Assembly (NCBI GenBank): GCA_003864495.1
Contig: ML133421.1
Coordinates: 2,852,001 to 2,916,000, forward strand
Direction: 5' to 3'
Length of the DNA stretch: 64,000 bases
Origin: Nemopilema nomurai
Lineage: Eukaryota; Cnidaria; Scyphozoa; Rhizostomeae; Rhizostomatidae
Part shown: positions 39,511 to 52,700 of the stretch, piece after piece
Numbering within the stretch: the stretch's first letter is position 1
Layout of the letters: every line of letters begins with the position of its first letter
Made by a program: the position numbers and the translations under genes
Notes under the pieces: model-generated
The model's input: only the letters and a program-made list of their open reading frames with translations
Database searches by the model: none
Told to the model about the DNA's origin: nothing

Positions 39511-40702
39511 AAACCCACGTGAAACTTGTGAGAAAACGATAAACATGATCTACTCATACCGGCTCTTGTAAGGGTCCTGCAAAAAGAGGAAAGTCGGTTG
39601 CAAATGGGTCCAGAAGGTTGAGCACTGAGACAGATTGAACCAGAAGGACGTGCGTGGGGCGCTCTCGTTGTGCATAGTGTTGCCAACATTCCCTGGGCGC
39701 GGTTCGGAACAACGAAAGGGTTGTTTGTCACGTGGTGGTCACCAATCTAACTTTGGTAGTAAATGAATATGCTATATGGACATTCATGAATACTTGAAAG
39801 ATGAATAGAAATTGAACGAAAGGAGCGAGTGAAGATACGAGCGTCGCTTGTTTGTAATATTTCAAAATCAACTCACTTTTTACACAAACAATGCTTTATA
39901 GCACTGAAGCGAAGTGTATCATTAAAGCAACGTGGACAAAGCAAAGCAAACAAACATCTAGATATAACCACTACAGGAGTGTTTCTCCCAGGCCTTTTAA
40001 AAGCAATATAACTTTCTATAAAGGTTTTGATGAAAGCAAAATTGACTTAAAGCAGCTCCTAGCTTCGAGATTGCATCGACAGGTTTTGTTGAAGGAATTA
40101 ATCCATCAACTTGTCCGATGCCTACGTCATCTGTTCATTTTAGCTCAAGTGCACGAGAATGAAACTCCATTTGACAAAATATCCTTTTCACTTGTGTTTG
40201 CTTCATAAGTCACAAACGCTATTTCAGAGCTCGCACTCATGCAATTTGGTTGAGTAAAGCGGTATAGCTTCACAGCTAATCTGCTATACCGAAAAAAGAA
40301 GAAACCTTTGTGAATAGAGAAAATAACATAAGTAAGCCCCCAAATCAATGCAACTCCATTACGGAAGAAGCTATCTGCCGGATGTGATCTTTTACCGTGA
40401 CACTCTTTGCCAATGTTTTTTATTCTGTTCTACTTCCATTTAAGTCGCAAGAGCTGAAGAGACAGTGTCGAACATTTGACGCTTCTTGCAACTCTATTGC
40501 AAGTTGCATTTGTAGTGGCCCTGCCTAGGCCTATTTTCTTACGTCACACACTCGTTTCTGCCTATTCAACACAGCCCACTTAACACGTAAGGTATTTCCC
40601 AACAGGCAATTACGATATCATCATCATTTATCACCATGGAGATCATCAACATCAGAACACAGCTCTGCCCACACGGCATTTCCTCTCATTGATCATCTGT
40701 AT

Positions 40703-41405
40703 CAGGGGCGGATCCAGAAGTTAGCAAGCTTTGCGCGAGCATAAGTCAAATTTCCTCAAACAATTTCCTTTTGCATCAATTAACGTCTCCAATGCCACAA
40801 AAACTCTTCCTGTTCTCTGGAATTACATCCATACTATTGCCGCTATTGCTGTTGCTTCGTTCGTCAAGCCAATCACAGGAAAGTTGAGCTATGCTAAATT
40901 TGGCGCGAGCATAGGTGAAATTGTACTGTCGAATAAGAAGCCGAGTTATGCAATTGTTGTAGAAAGTGTCCAATAAAATTCAGTGCAGACTCAAATAGCC
41001 AATCAAAATACAAGTTGACCTATGCAATTGTTGTTTAACTGTCCAATAAACAGATAGACTGACCTATGCAATTGTATTCGCGACCGCTTACCTATTCCTA
41101 TAGCCTATTCCAAAATTCTGTCGCGTTCAATCTCCCTATGAAAATGTCAACAATAGCCCTTGCGATTTCCTTTGTTTCCGTTCTGCGAATGTGACACATT
41201 CCTACAGGGATCAAAGCCTTTGTTAGATTTTATTATATGATTTTAGCGCTGACCACTAACAAAAATTTTGATCATATGACCAACAACAGAACAAAAGTAT
41301 TCACATAAAAAGGGTGTGGCGTTCAATTTTGACAGCCTGAAGGGCGTGGCTCTAACATTTTCCCTTCCTTCGCTGTAATCAGATTTCTCCCTGAATTCGC
41401 CCCTG
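40703..41405. mobile_element. Non-autonomous hAT-like transposon with perfect 8-bp TSD
   Basis: Left end CAGGGGCGGATCCAG and right end CTGAATTCGCCCCTG are inverted repeats (two mismatches in 15). The element is flanked on both sides by the identical 8-mer ATCTGTAT (40695-40702 and 41406-41413). An 8-bp duplication and CAGGGG-type ends are hAT hallmarks. The 703-bp interior encodes no transposase and holds diverged repeats of a TATGCAATTGTTGT block. Confidence 0.88.
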
Positions 41406-41759
41406 ATCTGTATAATCCCAGTTAAAGTCAACACGCGTCTTTACTGAAGCTCCTCTGACTCCGTGTTCTCTGCACGTTAAATAAGACAACGCCGAAGTTC
41501 AACTCGTCAACGAAGGGGCGTCACAGAAATGCAACTTCATAGGTAACGCCGCACAACACAAACTCGCGTTCCTATATGTTTTTATAGTTGAAAAAGCAAC
41601 AAAATGTGGTACAATGAATTCGATGCTGTTGCAATAGATTTCATTAGCCATTTAGGGACGAAGACATTACTGCCTAGAAAAAGATCCAGGTCAATGCTGC
41701 TTATGGGCAGATAATGACGCATTCATTTGACATTCTATTAGCACTTGACCTATACTTAC

Positions 41760-41945
41760 AACTCTGTTTAGTCTAATGATTTGCAACACGGCTGACGTCG
41801 TTGACAAAAAACTAAAACCAGAAATTGCCAAGGCTGTTGGCACAAAAAACAGATTAATTATGCAAACCGCTGTACCATTGTTACACATGTTACAAAAGAT
41901 TCCGTAAGAGAGGATGTAGTCCCCGGCTGATTTGTTCTGCTTCAT
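41760..41945 (-). CDS. Orphan first-exon candidate with hydrophobic segments
   Basis: 62 codons from ATG 41945 to a strong donor GTAAGTATAG after 41760. The translation has two hydrophobic stretches separated by few residues (AVCIINLFFVPTALAISGF, then FLSTTSAVLQII), like a membrane hairpin. The frame is also open upstream for 11 more codons from another ATG. No partner exon was found downstream; an hAT-like element sits just 3' of it. No family recognised, so it may be the surviving exon of a disrupted gene or chance. Confidence 0.3.
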
Positions 41946-43023
41946 GAAAGGAGTGGTTCTCAGTCTGGATTTTTTCACAGTTCAATGGTGAAACACGTTA
42001 TCAAAAAATCCTCCAAACAATAATTTGTTATAAAGTGATTGGCAGTGAGCCATCTTTTCTACAATAGTCCACGCTTTTGATATGTTCTGCGAAAAGCGCT
42101 TCAATACAAAGATCTTAGAAAAAAGTTCCTTGCATTGCATCTTGTCCTTTTTCCGAAAACCCAGTTGGTTCGATTCAGCTTGTTTCGTTTTTTGGTGTCT
42201 TTTGTCAGGACGGCCTGCATAAAAGGGGAAATCGTAGCAAAAGTGGCACCAAAACTCGACAAATATTATTCAAAATTCACTTGCCGGTGTGTGTTTTGTT
42301 GGCTGACACATCTGCTCGTCGACATCAGCTTTTCTCCTTCAAAGCCGAAACTATCTTCTTAGGATATCTTCTTAAAAAAACAGTCTTAGAAGAGAGTTCG
42401 CTTTTGGCATGAAGCACGTTGTTTTTCGGTGTGGGCTTAGGCAATGATGCATATCTAGGCCATTGGCCAATCTCAAAGTACTTGCAAAACGGTCTTATAC
42501 TTGGGAAAAAAGTACAGCGTAGAAAAGACTCGGAACTTCCCTGATCTTCCTCAAGATGGTTCAAACGAAGAAAACACGGTGCTGAGATGACCTTATGTAA
42601 ATTGACAAACGATGATGCCAATTTCTGAATTCAGCATAAATTACAGCAAAGACGAATTGGTCCAAATGCTTATCCTCCTCCTCGTCCGTAGCGACTTCTG
42701 GAACCGTTTGCAACGCTACGGAACCTCTATGTGACTAAGTGTGCTTGAAAGTTTCACTGTCTTGGTATCTTGGATATTTTCCCGTGAATGCTATTTGATC
42801 TCCAGTTGACTCAATTCACTAAATCATCCATAGAAAGTGGGGTATGGATTCACAGGCTCTAGCTTTTAGCTCCAGTATTCGCACGTGCCCGTGACATCTC
42901 GCTATACATCATAAAAATGGGTGCTACGTCCATCGTTAGCAGGCTGTTCTAGTACTCTCCAATATCATGACCTTGATTATGTTTGCGATTGTTAGGTGCT
43001 GCCTTACAGCAAAGAAGCAAGGA

Positions 43024-43090
43024 ACCAAATCAATCAAATCAATCAGATCAATCAGACCAATCAGACCAATCATTTGTTTCAATCAGATCA
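43024..43090. repeat. Short AATCA-type tandem repeat
   Basis: AATCAAATC/AATCAGATC/AATCAGACC units of 9-10 bp repeated about six times. Simple-sequence tract upstream of the secreted-protein gene. Confidence 0.75.
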
Positions 43091-43783
43091 GCTTGCAGCG
43101 AAGAAACATAAAGACTGTCAACAAGTCGGACAGAAAGCTTTGGAGCGTCAGTGTTTCAGTTGCACAGCGTTGCAAGCTTTTGATTGGAAGGAACCTGACC
43201 CTACAGTTGCACCTATCTCCAGGCTTTGGTTGATTTGAAAAGCTTCGCTGCTTTAGATGTAAAACTGTGCCACTGAGAGGACACTTCATAATTTCCTTAT
43301 CCATTAAAGTTGATATTAAATAAAATGAGACATTTGAGAGGGCTACAGCAGCAACCTCTCAAGTAAAACTCTCTCGTTGTTAACTTCATGATTATTTTGT
43401 TACGCAATAATCATTCTAAAGTGTGTGAAGATTTGTAACAACCCGTCTTGTAACCTTCTACATCCAATAAAATGTATACTGTTGACAAATGGGTTTCGTT
43501 GTACAAAAGTATACTTTGCTTGGGGGGGAGAGGGTGGATTTCATCGTCTTCGAGTCTGCGCAGTTGGGATTCAGACGCTTCATTGAAAGCAATCAATAAT
43601 TAACGACTTGAAAATGTTAAGGGACGAAAAGAATTCAATTTCGTGCAAATATTGGATATGCCACCCGCCCTTTCCTTTCTGATGCTGATTGCCTGATTGT
43701 CTTTCCTTATCAACAGGTGGTATTAAACATCATTTCAGTTGCGACTGCAACAGTCAACGCTCGCTTCATCTTGTGTAAAAGGA

Positions 43784-46700
43784 ATGAGAGGCAAAATGAA
43801 AATCTTCATTGCCGTCTTTCTTGTATGGCACGTTAGCGCGAAACCATTTGCTGGTAAGTTTTCTGCGCCTTTTGCCTTTAGCTTCTTCTCTAATTTCATG
43901 AAAACCAAGGCATCTCAGCACTTTGACTCATCTTCCAATTGTTGGTTGAATTGGGACTGCTGAAGTCTTACGCAGTTTCTCGGACCAGGCAATGACGTCC
44001 TACCTAGTGTTTTAAGTTTGCGGAACTCGGTCAGTTGTAATCCAATTTGTCCTCGCAAGTGACTTTATTTTTATACAGTAAGTTCTCATGGCTCAATTAA
44101 ACAAACTAATATCCTATAGGCAGACAATCTGAGTACTGAAGTTTAGCAGAATGATGTTTTCCTTAATAGGAGCAATGGGTGTTTCAATACTGGGTCCTTT
44201 CCGGCCTTAGTTGACTTGTTTTGTTAATGAATATAGATGCAGGCTGGTCCAATCATGGAAAGTAACATCTCTGTGAACGATAGTTTTCCAACAGTTGGAC
44301 CTTTCTCGTCTGCAAGTCTGACTTTTTCAGGAGCAGGTGTGGCTAGACAACAGTTTTGGAGCTTCACTTTTGCGCTATTCATGTAAGCTTCTATGAAAAC
44401 AAGTCCCGAAGATCGCAAAATTCTATTCATGGTGACAGAAAGTTTAATGAACCTTAATTTACTTGCTAGCATAAATATTTTATCACGGTAGCTATTTGAA
44501 TAGGTCAGAAACCTTATTTGACAAATATTGCTTTCCACTTTCTTGACGCGTCCTCTTGCTGTCCGCACCAGAACATTGAAGACGCGATTATGCAAATTTT
44601 GCCGCTAATAAAATACATTTAAATAAAATACATAACAGGTTCTTCTGTTATAGATTTCATTTTATCTTATACCTAGTATCTATCCTCTATTTGTAGCCTA
44701 AATGAAACTTAATAAATGACCTAGCTTATGCGAAAATTAAAAGACAAGGAAAGAAAAAATGATGACCACATCTCTTTATGCATCAGTTTGGCAACTGTGG
44801 ATCAAGAGTTGAAAAGTGTATGCTAGCAAACAGTTTGACAGTGACAGTGACGATTTGCCTGTTTTGTGCGTTTAGAACTCAATGACGCATTTACTCAAAA
44901 CTGAATCGAATCCTAGTTTTGATCTCATTTTTACAACCGGTGTTCCTATTACTTCAGTCTTTAACCATGGAAGCTAGCTCTACTTTGTGGTCTCCATTCA
45001 GATTAAGTACAATGCAGTTGGGGTTTATTGAGTTGCTACAAGAGGAATTGCATGGCACGAAGTTAAGGTGGTGATAAGATGTTGGTAAACGTAGTGCTAG
45101 AAGGTGGCATATTCAGGAATCCTGCCTTGACAGTTTCTTAAGCAGACAGTTCAGCGACATAAATTCAGCGTGTATCTACAAGTGCAGACCGTTCATAATG
45201 CAATCATTGTTGAGACTGCTTCTAATGACATTCAAGATGACACTCCAAAGAATGATGTTTCAAAAGCGATTCTTTTTTAATAATGGGGACCTATTTCGTG
45301 AACGCTTCATTGGATATCTAATCCTTTTTTACCTTTAGCAAGCAGTTGTTACGGTTTTTAGCTAGGACATAGAGGGGGACAAAGTGTTGTTGATAGCACA
45401 TGCGAAAGAACCTTGAAAAGAGGTGGGAAACCAGCAAAATGCAAAGTAGAATGCTTATAGAAGGGGACACGTGAACTGGCAATAAATCTTCAGAAGCAGA
45501 TAACTATGGTTCAGAATAATACAGTAGAACGTATTGAAAATGTTGTATGAAATAGCAAAATATTAAATGATACAACATGATACAATTTTTCTAGCATCTA
45601 GCTTCATATGATGATTAGAAAGACTGCGACCAGAAATTTCATGTTTAGAGAAGGTTTATGGCTGAATGAGAGTTAGACATTGCTAACGAAGGAAAGGTCT
45701 AAGCTGAGATATTTAAATTTCAGATGCAAACAGGTGTCAAGTCCATGAGCAGTTTGGATGTGGTGAGGAGCCGTGCATTTGCTCACGAGATGCCAAGTCG
45801 TCGTGGATAAACCTCCTCAACAAAATCCTTCCCGCCTTCGCAAAGAAGTGCGTTTGCCAAAAGACATGTGACAGGTATGGCTTGTTTTCATGGAACATAT
45901 GATGCTATCTCTGCCCTTGACGTCCCGTCTAGATGCAGTTTTATGCTAAATAACTGCGATTTGATCAAAAGCGTAATTGTCTAGCAATGGTTTTTATTCT
46001 TCGCGCAACTAAAAACAATATGCACAGAACGTTTTTTTGCACAGCATTTATGAATTTTTCATCGCTCCTTAGTCACATAAACAGATTATTTAACCTGTTA
46101 ATTACGTAATTGCAATGAAAATGCCAATGACCCGTTTCCTGTTACAGGTATTGATCAGGTATTTATTGTATTAATCATATTAGCGGAAAATCGCAGAATG
46201 TGAGCTTCAATGTTATGATGACTATCAATGGGAACACCAATAACAAAATGGTATTTCTATCGCTGGAAATATGAAGTTCAAAATATAGGATTCAACTTCA
46301 AAGTTATGTTCCAGTAATCAATTACCTGTTTCTTTTGTAGAATGAGAGAGATTCAATGTGACAAAGGAGTCTGCGACCAAGCATCACAGAAATGCCAGTG
46401 CTTTCCATGCTGGGCTGGGGCTTCCTGCAATGTTTACAGTAAGCAAGAGTCCTTTTAAGCAATCACAATTTCCAATACTTCAACAGCATTTACAACAACT
46501 AGATTTCTGAGGGCCTGAGCATACAAGCATAGAATGCTTTACAAAGGGGCAAATTCAATTCCCAGGGTTTTTTCATGCTGACGCGTATAAATATGTATCA
46601 GTATCACATTGTCAAAGCTACAATTTTTCACAAAAAGTGACCTTGATTAAACTGGAGTAACTTTTCTTCTTATCGTCTTGGTAAGGTTTTTTCAAGTGAA

Positions 46701-49700
46701 ATCATTCATCATTCATGATTTTATTCTCTTCTACGATTCTACGTTCTTAAATAACGTTGTTTTACTTTTAAAGCTCTCAGAAATCTTTTCCATTCCTTTG
46801 CATCAACAACTCTTTGACCACCCCGGATAAATAATTTGTTATATCAGTGAAAAATCATTCATATTTGGGCTTGGGAAAGGATGGAAGTGATCGTTTGATG
46901 AACGATGCTGAGCTTTACCATGATACCGCCTCTAAACATTAATCGCATTTAATCAGCTCAAATGTTGCACTAAGATTCTTGGATCAAGAAATAGATGCAA
47001 ACAAGTCAATGAAATTACTCTTTCTTGCTTGTAGAAAATGCAAACCAGCCGGAATTTATCTCAAGCTTCATACGGATCAACTTGGTGAATGAAATGCAGA
47101 AGACGAAAATCGTTGGAAGGGTCCGTGCAAGTGATGCAGACAGGGCAAAGTGCCACCCGAAGATGAGGTGTCCTTGTGCTGACATTAGGTATAGCCTTCT
47201 TGATGGAGGAGATGACACGTTCGGCGTCAACTCGGAAAATGGCAATATCATATTGCACTCTTCTCCGTACAAGGATGACTATCTCCTGGTAATTGGCGCA
47301 TCGAACCAGGGTGAGCCAAAAAACTCTACTCTACAGTATGTCCACATCAATACAAGGAGGTATGACGTTGATAGAATAATGTTTGCACACATGAGAGGCA
47401 GAAGAGCGGTAAGTGGCAGTCTTGATTTCATATTTATATATAAGAAAACGCGCTAAAAGTTAGCGGAAAGCTGTTATGCATTGTACATTAGAGTCTGGAA
47501 TGTCAGTTTTATCATACAAACTTTCACGTAATCAACTTTTGTTTTTCTTTCTTTTAAAAATTCATCTTGCAGTTACAGTCAATTCAATTGCTTTTAAGCT
47601 AAAGAGGCAAAAAATTCTGAAAATTCTAAAATTAGTGGATTTTTCATGTTGAAAACAAAGTTAATAGACGCCGGCAGTTGAAACTCCGTTCACGGTGCAA
47701 AATTAGGGCGAATCGATTTTTTATCAGGTCTCGAGTGGAAGTCTAGTCCTCACCTTGAAACCAGAAATCTCATCCAACTTCTACTACAACGTCGGTGATC
47801 AAATCAAATTCAACATGAAGCTATCCCACAATTCCTCGTTGTCTCCAGTGACAGCCAGCAATGTGACGATACTCATCACGTCGCAATTCCTTCAGCTTGC
47901 AACTTCTGGCTTCTCCAGCTCAAAGAGCGGTCTTACAGCAAGCGAATCTATGACCGCTTCCGACACTTTTACCATAGCAATCAGTTCAAATTTTGACGCC
48001 GGCAAAGAGTACCAGGCAAACTTCACGACGACCGTAATGAACAGTATTGGGCCACTTAGCAACCTGAAGTTATCGGCCGAACTCAACGCCACGACAGACA
48101 TCCACTTGAAAGTAAGCTCGCTCCCAGTCCTCTACGCAGTCTATCCCAAGGTGAACTTGACAAGAATACAGAGTGGTGGTATGTTCTCTACTCGTATATT
48201 GTATAATCGCATATCGTATAATCGCATATCGTATATTGTATAATCGCATATCGTATATTGTATAATCGCATATCGTATATTGTATAATCGCATATCGTAT
48301 ATTGTATAATCGTATGTTGTATGTCGTTTATTGACACCATTGAGCAGTTGTGTGAATTCATACACATTTTACAACGCCGTGCAAATCAGAGAATAGTGAT
48401 TTTCCAATTATGCTGGTTCCTTTTTTGTTAGAACCTATTGCTAGTGACATTAGCTGATCATGTATATCGCATTACCAGTTGTTGAATTAATATTCTAGCA
48501 ATGAATCTTTTGTTCCATCGATGCTAACCGTTGACTCCAGATACTACTTGGAATCCGTCACTTTAGTTAAACATTCGTTTGTTCACAGCCCTTGCTACCT
48601 ACGAATCAACAAACTTTACGATGGTGGTCGAATTGCCCAAGCTGAACTATTCGTTGCTCGCTGAGCTTACGACAAACATAGAAAACTTCATCTTCATGGA
48701 AGTTCAAAATGCTCGGATCGCCAACCGAGGAAGCAACGTCTTCTATAATGGATCTGCAGTACCACAGTACTTTTCTACCAACAATGATGGGAAATATGAC
48801 CGGGCTGTGATTGACTTCGGATACGTCAGGGTAAGTCCCTTGCGAGTGCGTTTCCATCACATCTGATAGGCACTAGGGCTTCTTTTGTTGCCAATAAGGC
48901 TTGTTGCCCTCCTAGTTGATATTTGGAACAGCCCCAGTGAAAGGCCATTGAGGTCAAAGAAAATTCTGTTTTGACCAGTTTCTTAATTGAGCTTGATCAG
49001 TTCTCTGGCTCACAAATCTTTTACCAGTCGAAGAGTTAGGTATCTTTAGCTTTGTCTTTGTAAATGCATGCAGACCTTCAAATCACCAAATGCAGTAGGT
49101 GCACTGTAGCACTAGAAACATCTTTGTTGGCTTTTTCTTTCCCCTTTACAGACGGGATTCCTTGTATTAATTGTTGTAACTGACACATGGTATTGCTAAA
49201 CGTGTGCTTCATATTGCAGAACAATGCGGACACCGAGAACACGATAGAGATTCAGTTTTCAGTGAAGGTTCTCGATCACGTTTTGCTTGTCAACAACACA
49301 AAGCACTGGATCGGAGTTGGGTTGCAGGCTGGCATGCGTGTGTTGTGGGTGGAGCAGCAATCCTTCTTCGTTACAAAAGTAAGTCAGACTTTTGACTGTG
49401 TTTGAAGTCGAGTGTGTTCAACGCAAGGTACAACGTCGTTAGATCGCTTTCAGTCCTGGGTACATGTCTCCTCCTTGTACCTCATGAGATGTCCTTAGGA
49501 AGTACCTATCTCTTTGAATCAGTATCCGTGGTAACGAACTCTCCTACTATCCTAGGAACAACCAGCTCTGGAGGTCGAGGTGATTCCTGCTAACTTCACA
49601 AATTCAACAAGACTGTACTTTGGAGACAGTTTGCCAGTGCAATATACAATAAAGCATCGAAACACTTCCACTGCTTCCGCTTCTGCAATTGAAATCGTCT

Positions 49701-52700
49701 GCATCTTTGAAAATCTTGCGCCAGTTCCAGCAGATATTGCAGCAAATAAAATCAGCACCTTGAATTCTACGTCTGTTCTTGTAAAACTGGGGGTTCGTCT
49801 CCAAGCCCGTTAAATCTGGGTGAGTAAAATGCAGTCGGATGTCTACAAACTTCGTGAGTAAAGATTTTGATATGTGTAGTTATAAATGATCAAAACGGCC
49901 TTGAGAAAATCAAAGTAAAGAAGTGCTTCCAGGGACTTCGGTAGGAGAGGTCTTCCCGTCTGCCCTTGGTGGAACCTTTTGGCTAAGTGAAATGGTTGCG
50001 TGATAACGAAGAAAAGAATGCTTGCAATGTCATCGGCATACGTAAGGTCATTGGGCGCTTCCCCTCTGAGCTACCATTCCATAACTGCAGCAGCAATCTT
50101 TGGAATGCGTCGTTGCTCACTCTAACTTCCATGCTCTGTTCGTGCCTATGTTTAATGTGCTATCAACTTTTAGGCAGCTCTCTCACCGGCCTGTTCAACC
50201 TGCAGCTGCTAACAAATGTCACGCCATTCGTGGAAGCAAAAGTCAAGCTTGTTGTCAACTATAAAAATGCAATGAACATTGCCAAAGATCCAGTTGTCAA
50301 GGAAATGACACCGGCTGTACTGGCTGGAACGCCTTCGATTTTGATGTCAATGAACAGTACGGACAAATTCCTAAAGCCTGGAGAATCGCGAAAATTCACC
50401 GTTAAAGTCCTATTAACCAAGATGAGATGTCCAATCAGATTCGAGGTGAACAGAGTTTTCAGTCTACTGCCGTCCACGAACTTTCTCTTTTGTTGACTGG
50501 GGGGAATTTCGCATTGTGACTCATTTGCACAATCGATTACGTAACTTGATTTGCATTTACTTTCGATTGGTCACTTTGCCTTTTGCATTGGGCCAATGTC
50601 AATAACTTGATAATAATGCGGCGAATTTTCCGTTGCAGTTGGTAATGCCAGTCATCGCAAATGCGTCTGTGTTCCACATCACTGCAGTGCACGATGCAGT
50701 CGTCGGCTCCAGCATTACTGGTCTTAACGCGAGTGCCAAGCCAGTGCTCAAGTCCTCCATGAACGACGGAATCCAGAACCAGGCCATTTACGACCTCGGT
50801 GTTGGTGTGAATCCATCTGCAAGCACTGGCGACTCGTCGACTGACATCATCACGTTGACATTCGACGTCATCCTTCTTGACCACAACAATGTGACAAACG
50901 GCTCTGAGTACTGGGTTGGAGCTGGCCTGGTTGGCAAGCCCAAGATGATATGGGTGGGCCAGATCTTGCTTACGGCACTCGTCCCAGAGGACACGCGACC
51001 ATCGCTGAACTTGAGGCCTAGTTTGATACCTGGTACTCCAGGGAGGTAAGTGACTAGCCGCTTAGTGATTTCGCGCTCAGCAATCCGATTGGCCCTATAC
51101 GATAGTCTGGTGCCTGATCACTGGCCGCTAAGTGATTTCGCGATCAGCAATCCGATTGGCCCTATACGATAGTCTGGTGCCTGATCATTGGCCGCTAAGT
51201 GATTTCGCGATCAGCAATCCGATTGGCCCTATACGATAGTCTGGTGCCTGATCACAAGCGATTTTCAGAATCAATCTCGCCTAACTCAGCTATTAATCAA
51301 ACCAACAAAGAAATTGGCTGTATCGTGATTTTCTCTTTTCACAGCAAACAGTTCCCTGACTATGAATGCAATATAGTTCTCAATCACATGGCATCATCTA
51401 CGCAGCGTGCCTACGACGTAAAAATCCGCTTTTTCTTGCCGGTGTTTGTTCAGTTTATGGCAATGGTTTCTGGCAGTGTCCCTCGCTTGACAGAAAAGCA
51501 ATTCGGAGGCTCAAGACTTTTTGAGGTACACCGCCAATCAGCTTTCTGCCTTAAGATGAATATTAGATAGATTGTTACAGTTGGTCTTCTGGTTTACATG
51601 ATTTCATACAGTTTGACTATAGTTTGGCTATAGTTGTATGATAGATGATGGGCCTATATTCCCGGGATGGCACTTTTTTAGGAGTAAACCTTCTATCTAA
51701 TGATTTTTAAGTTTGGTTAAGAAAGCTAATTGTATGTTTGAAAGTCTTCTTTCTCAATCTTAGATACAAGAGGCATTCAACTTCATAGACAGCTTCAACT
51801 TCACGTTCAAACTCTCAATAGACTCCACGAAATTCCCTCGGGAAGGAAAAATCTTCATAACGACTCCAATATACCTTCTGTACAAGAATAGGCTTGGACA
51901 ACAGTTTTCATTGGTCAAAACTCTTCGCAATTCATTGGATGTTCCTACAACCAACAACATTCCGGTTTCTTCGTCTCCAGAAGGTTCTTAAGCATTTTGC
52001 TTCTAATTCATGTCACGTGTTCTTTTTAAAGAATTTAACAGTAAAATTAAGAACAGATATCGGATTAGAAATGAGCTATCAAGAATCGGTTTCTTTTAGA
52101 GTACTACGACAAAGGTATTTCGTGGAACATCATCGCAACCGGCCAATACCACGTGTACGTGTGCAGCGACGCCAAAGCTAAGCGGTAGGTCTTGCTGGCT
52201 GCCCTACCAATCGGAGATGCTTCTAGAGACGTCGTATCAATAAAATACACGATTCATGCTTCTAATACTTCACAGTTGAAGACATTGATGTCAGCCTTTC
52301 TGTGATGAACCCAACAAGGGTAACCTTGTCGTTGGTACAAGAGATAGGTCAAATTGGCAAAAGGCTATAATGGCATAATTGTTATATCTCTAAGCTTACA
52401 CTTCATCGTATTCTCATCTTCTAGTCAAGGTCACATCTACTACAATCTTCATACACTCTTTTCAGCTGAGAAACTGCATAACTCGAGTCCAGCCTTTATG
52501 AAAGATTGCTTTTTCTCCAGACTCAATGGCTCTGGTTTCGAAGAATTGACACTTTATCTGTTCCCAAGGCCAAGCTACACGTTATAGAATAGAATATGTT
52601 AGCTCTTTGGGTCCAATTTGGAGTTCTTTCCAAATGAAATGCAATTGTCCAAAAATGCAGGTCAATTGAATGTTCCTTTTAAAAGATTGGCATTTTGAAT

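Larger units (their letters stand above)
39056..43783. other. Divergent intergenic region with repeats
   Basis: 4.7 kb between the AMDHD2 start (minus) and the secreted-protein gene start (plus), so both promoters must lie here. It contains a dispersed-repeat relic (about 39.39-39.51 kb), a complete hAT-like element (40703-41405), an orphan hydrophobic exon (41760-41945, minus) and a short AATCAGATC-type tandem tract (43024-43090). No other gene recognised. Confidence 0.6.

Noticed and set aside
39321..39731. 136-codon minus-strand frame upstream of AMDHD2
   Set aside because: Overlaps the dispersed-repeat relic and shows no conserved domain.
52260..52320. Exon-like block (EDIDVSLSVMNPT) after exon 13 of the secreted gene
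   Set aside because: Its phase fits neither exon 13 nor exon 14, while exon 13 joins exon 14 (53066) directly in frame. The AATAAA at 52239 is likewise treated as chance.
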